Source: Haplomitrium mnioides (taxonomy: Eukaryota > Marchantiophyta > Haplomitriopsida > Calobryales). From it: a stretch of 21,493 bases of DNA. The notes below the pieces were generated by a model. It had not been told where the DNA came from and did no database searches. It saw nothing but the letters and a program-made list of their open reading frames with translations. Within the stretch, counting starts at the first letter, position 1. Every line of letters starts with the position of its first letter. Where the stretch lies: positions 1 through 21,493 of the forward strand of contig JBNGIS010039021.1 in NCBI GenBank assembly GCA_049999725.1, read 5' to 3'. The position numbers were made by a program, and so were the translations under genes. Shown here piece after piece: positions 18,557 through 21,493 of this stretch.

Positions 18557-18715
18557 AAGCATCTTAAACAAATATTTGAAATTATTGAAACGAAACACTT
18601 TGTAAGAGATAAAAAAGAAACTTTAGGCAATTTGAAAAAAGGAAAATCTATTTGGGAAAGAAAAAAACAAGATTTGAAAAAAAAGGTTACAAGATCACAT
18701 CCTCTGAGCGTTTAG
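18557..18715 (+). other. Short open frame flanking the Copia 3' end
   Basis: An open frame of 52 codons runs from the edge of the 3' LTR to a TAG at 18713. It starts with KHLKQIFEIIETKHFVRDKK and then becomes lysine-rich. It has no Met near its start and no recognised domain. It may be chance in A-rich DNA, or the remnant of an exon cut by the Copia insertion. The HLxQxFE character loosely resembles the segment that follows the C-x2-C motif in DUF7869-type proteins, but it lies on the opposite strand to the remnant at 19146-20550. Confidence 0.2.
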
Positions 18716-18734
18716 GATGAGTGGAAGGAACAAC

Positions 18735-19030
18735 AGATCGTATGCACGCATAAGACCAATACAACAACACCAATATCATGGCTTGTTGTGAATGTTGTTG
18801 CGATTGGTTTTAAAAGAATCAAGAACAAATCCTATGCGCGCATAAGATTTGTGAAAAATAAATAAAAATTCAATTTGTTTTTACAACGGCTCTTCATTAA
18901 AAGGAACAAAAAAAAACTTAATGCAAAGGCTAAGATCACAACAACAATCAAATTCATTTTTTGGCTTTAGTCGATTGCAGAAAAGGTTAAATTGAAATAT
19001 AAAATAGCAAAGTCTATGCGAGCATAGACT
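18735..19030. repeat. Palindromes TATGC-NN-GCATA at about 92-bp periodicity
   Basis: Three inverted-repeat motifs: TATGCACGCATA at 18741-18752, TATGCGCGCATA at 18833-18844 inside a 24-base near-palindrome (18827-18850), and the perfect-armed AGTCTATGCGAGCATAGACT at 19011-19030. The centres are 92 and 182 bases apart. A weak fourth relative (TTAATGC...GCTAAGATC) sits near 18920, where a 92-base period predicts it. They lie on the 3' side of the minus-strand remnant. Confidence 0.6.
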
Positions 19031-19145
19031 CTATTCTCAACACTCAACTTGCTAAGAATTATTCGACTCCGATCTTCTTTGCTAAATAACTTCAAAAAAA
19101 TTATATCTTTTAACTGTAAGTTGAGAAAACATAACATCTCTAGAA

Positions 19146-20550
19146 CTAAGCTTTGAGTCTAGAAAAAAACGATGAATTAGCCAAAGGTGTCGAAAGAGAA
19201 GAAAGTTTGTTACCTTTGTCGGACTCCAAGACAGATTTTTCTCACAAAGATTTTATTTCTTCACATGTTTCACAAACAACAAATCTATTGTGTTTTGGAA
19301 TTTTTACATTTGGAAAATGAGTTCTCCAATGTTTTGTAAAACTTGAGAAACTGAGAATACAATGGGGATCTTTCTCTTTCAAATAAGTGGTGTAGTAGTC
19401 ATAAGCTTCCCATTTTGTAAAATTATCCGGCAAGTTGTACACTTTATGAGTGTGCATTCTCTCATAATATCCTTGGAAAAAATTGTCCATCCACTCACGA
19501 ATGAAAACTCTTTTAGCACACAATTCTCTTTTTCCAAAAATGCCTCTAGGATTTGCATTTTTGAGATTTTGAATCCTTTGGATTCTATCATTCCCTACTG
19601 CTAATATTAATTTGAAAGCTCTTCTACAAACAATGGTACCGTCAAGCAATGTAAACCAATTCTCAACATCGGAATCTTTTCTTGGTATTCCCAACTGCAA
19701 TGTGATATCACGATTCTTCATGCTTTGTCGAAAGTACGTTTCTCTCACAGTTTTCAAAAAATCTATCTTGCACAACGACAAGCAATTATTTTGACAACAA
19801 GAAATTCTCTTCAATCTAGAAATGGACATTCGATCCAGCTTTTTCTTCACAAAACTCTCGTCCTGATAGACTTTCCGCAAAGAATTTTTGCGCAAGATGT
19901 TTACTCGTTTGGGTATTGGCTCAGATAAAAAATTCTTATGTTGTGCTGGACGATTCGGTCCGTAAGCAAATCCAACAATAGGAAATAGTTCATCATGAAG
20001 ATCTTGGTCGTCATCGTAAACACTGTTTGTTTTGTCATAGAATATTTTTGAGATACGAGCTTCTCCTCGGGGATTGGGAGAACTACACCATTCCAAAACT
20101 GAATCCTGATCAATATCTCTATTAGAAAAAAAATGTTTTTTTTTGTAATAAAATCGGTGCCCTTGGTGATAACTCCAAAGAAATGTTGATTGATTGAGAC
20201 TCTTTGCCAGAATCATTTTCCAAACTATCGTCTGAAGACTCTTCCAAAAGAATTCGATTTGTTTCAGATATCCCAATCTCTTTGTGAGGTGCAACTTGAA
20301 AAGAAATCACTCATTGTTTGAGTGGTGCTATCGGAGAGAGTTGCTCATCCCCAAATATAAAATTGTCCAGAGATTGTATAATGTTTGTGTTATGAAAAGA
20401 CACACTTTGATCATGAATATCGACGTCTCCCTAAAATGTGGATGAAGAAAGTTCTACAATTGTTTGAAATCTCTCTGTTGAGCTTTGTGTAGTTCTTGTC
20501 AAGATATCAAAATCAATGTAAAGATGCTCTTTTCGGCGCAGCAAAATAAA
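19146..20550 (-). pseudogene. Degenerate DUF7869-type (probably transposon-derived) protein, N-terminal half
   Basis: Coding-like sequence on the minus strand. An acidic N-terminal part (about 20540-20150) has two stops and is joined, through a slip at the A8/T9 runs at 20126-20144, to a 300-codon open core ending at a TGA at 19242. The core shows LEWCSSPNPRGEAR (20096-20055), a Cys cluster CCQNNCLSLC (19799-19770), TIVCRRAFKLIL near 19630, WRTHFPNVKIPKHNRF and CETC (19274-19263). In order and spacing this resembles the region upstream of the DUF7869 domain in uncharacterised, multicopy eukaryotic proteins. The catalytic-like C-terminal domain is absent: the frame stays open past the TGA only to 19146. 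A possible splice donor (GTAACA) lies at 19208-19213. The family assignment is from memory; a transposase role is inference. Confidence 0.6.
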
Positions 20551-21493
20551 AGTAAAATGGTAAAGTTATGAAAAATAGAGTATATTGTGCTATAGGAGGA
20601 GCTTTATGTTGGAAAAAAAAAATAATCTAATTATCGAGGGCCAGTCAGCCCTATCTATCTATCTATTTTGTTTGTTGATGGACATCTTGCCCAGGAGCCA
20701 GTCGAAGTATCTCGGAGGACAAGTTGCCCTGTTTAGCCCTGAACTAGATCCGTCCAAGGGCAAGAAGTTAAGCGGTGGCCTTACACCCCTCTAGGGGGCT
20801 GCCTCTCGAAGGATTGAAGGAGTGAGATTCTTATATAATACTTTAGCAACATTGCGGGAAACTTATGGGATATATGCAGAGGCCAGGGCGACTCGCGAAT
20901 GTGTATGTGGATTTCCAGTGAGTATGGTTGTGAGAAAGGGTGCGTGGTGACGATGAATCCCCTGTAAACAAAGAAGGATCAGCTGCGAGGCAACCAAGTG
21001 ATGCGAGCCCTGCTACGACGATCGAAATGAAGAGCTGAACTCGACGAAGGACCTGTTTGAATCAATTGTGCTGCGCTGCGCCCAACTAAAGAAGTACCTT
21101 GCTGATGAGGATTTCTGATGAAGATTGAGTTGAGACGAACTGCTGCAAATAAGGTTTGGTGGCACGGAGTTTTCTGATGACGAATGAAGGTGCTTGGGGA
21201 AATTAATCTATGGAGAATTGAGGCGATGTTGCGGATAGATCTGCGTGAGTACCTGGTGTGGAAATGCTCTTGCTGCGAAGTGATGAGCTGCAAACGGAGG
21301 AATTATATTGCGAAGGATCGAATTGGAAGACTGCTACGAGGAGGAAATCGATCGAGCTAATGCGCAATCAGGTGGCATTAAATTTTAAAGGAATAATTAA
21401 GAATTGCAAGCGAGCGGAAGGAGGTTCCGTGGAGAGTCCGTGGTCCGCGAAGAATCCGTGGTCCGTGAAGAAGGTTTCGGAAAGTCGCCTTCC
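20551..21493. other. No gene seen; purine-rich right edge
   Basis: Nothing supportable as a gene. A (CTAT)4 run sits at 20651-20666 and a CCCCTCTAGGGG near-palindrome at about 20787. From about 20880 the DNA becomes rich in GATCGA, TGCGAG and GAGGA words like those at the left edge. The minus frame at 20979-21293 is the shadow of this composition. Confidence 0.35.

Noticed and set aside
20585-20794. Plus-strand frame of 69 codons near the right edge
   Set aside because: No domain, no start context, crosses a (CTAT)4 run; not distinguishable from chance.

Overview
The window is transposon-rich, non-genic DNA from a land plant nuclear genome. The evidence is two plant-type LTR retrotransposons, long AT-rich and low-complexity tracts, a 100-base run of N (4435-4534) typical of a scaffold gap, and no bacterial-style operons. 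I cannot name the species. The third coding remnant belongs to a family I associate with seed-free plants, gymnosperms and invertebrates, but this is a weak hint.

Layout. 1-3643: no gene that I can support. The first 900 bases are purine-rich with recurring GATCG / ATTCGC / ATTGCAG words. 3644-9070: a dead Ty3/Gypsy retrotransposon on the + strand in the order gag (two CCHC knuckles), aspartic protease, reverse transcriptase, RNase H, integrase with a GPY/F-like tail. It is broken by stops and frameshifts. The catalytic pair of the RT reads Asn-Gly instead of Asp-Asp, and the third catalytic residue of integrase reads Lys instead of Glu. Its LTRs could not be found by eye. 9071-10429: purine-rich non-coding DNA ending in a strongly AT-rich tract. 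10430-18555: an old, nearly full-length Ty1/Copia retrotransposon bounded by very short LTRs (115 and 117 bp). It has a primer-binding site directly after the 5' LTR, a 2 kb pyrimidine-rich leader, gag, protease, integrase, an AT-hook, reverse transcriptase, RNase H, a long (TA)n and a polypurine tract. 18556-20550: a decayed minus-strand gene whose product resembles the uncharacterised eukaryotic DUF7869-associated (probably transposon-derived) proteins, followed on its 3' side by TATGC-NN-GCATA palindromes. 20551-21493: nothing convincing.

Most unusual points. (1) In the Copia RT a roughly 740 bp tandem-repeat block sits between the two halves of the polymerase domain. It contains 18 units built on Gly-Pro-Leu-Val (DNA core GGACCTTTAGTCC), all spaced by multiples of three and in frame with the downstream RT. 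(2) The Copia primer-binding site matches not a tRNA 3' end but the anticodon arm of tRNA-Ile(IAU), with a C opposite inosine 34, which suggests half-tRNA priming. (3) An AT-hook between integrase and RT coincides with an insertion site next to a very AT-rich tract. (4) Palindromes spaced about 92 and 182 bp lie beside the minus-strand remnant.

No element here looks able to move by itself. Many of the breaks are C-to-T or G-to-A changes, as expected of long-methylated, silenced plant repeats.
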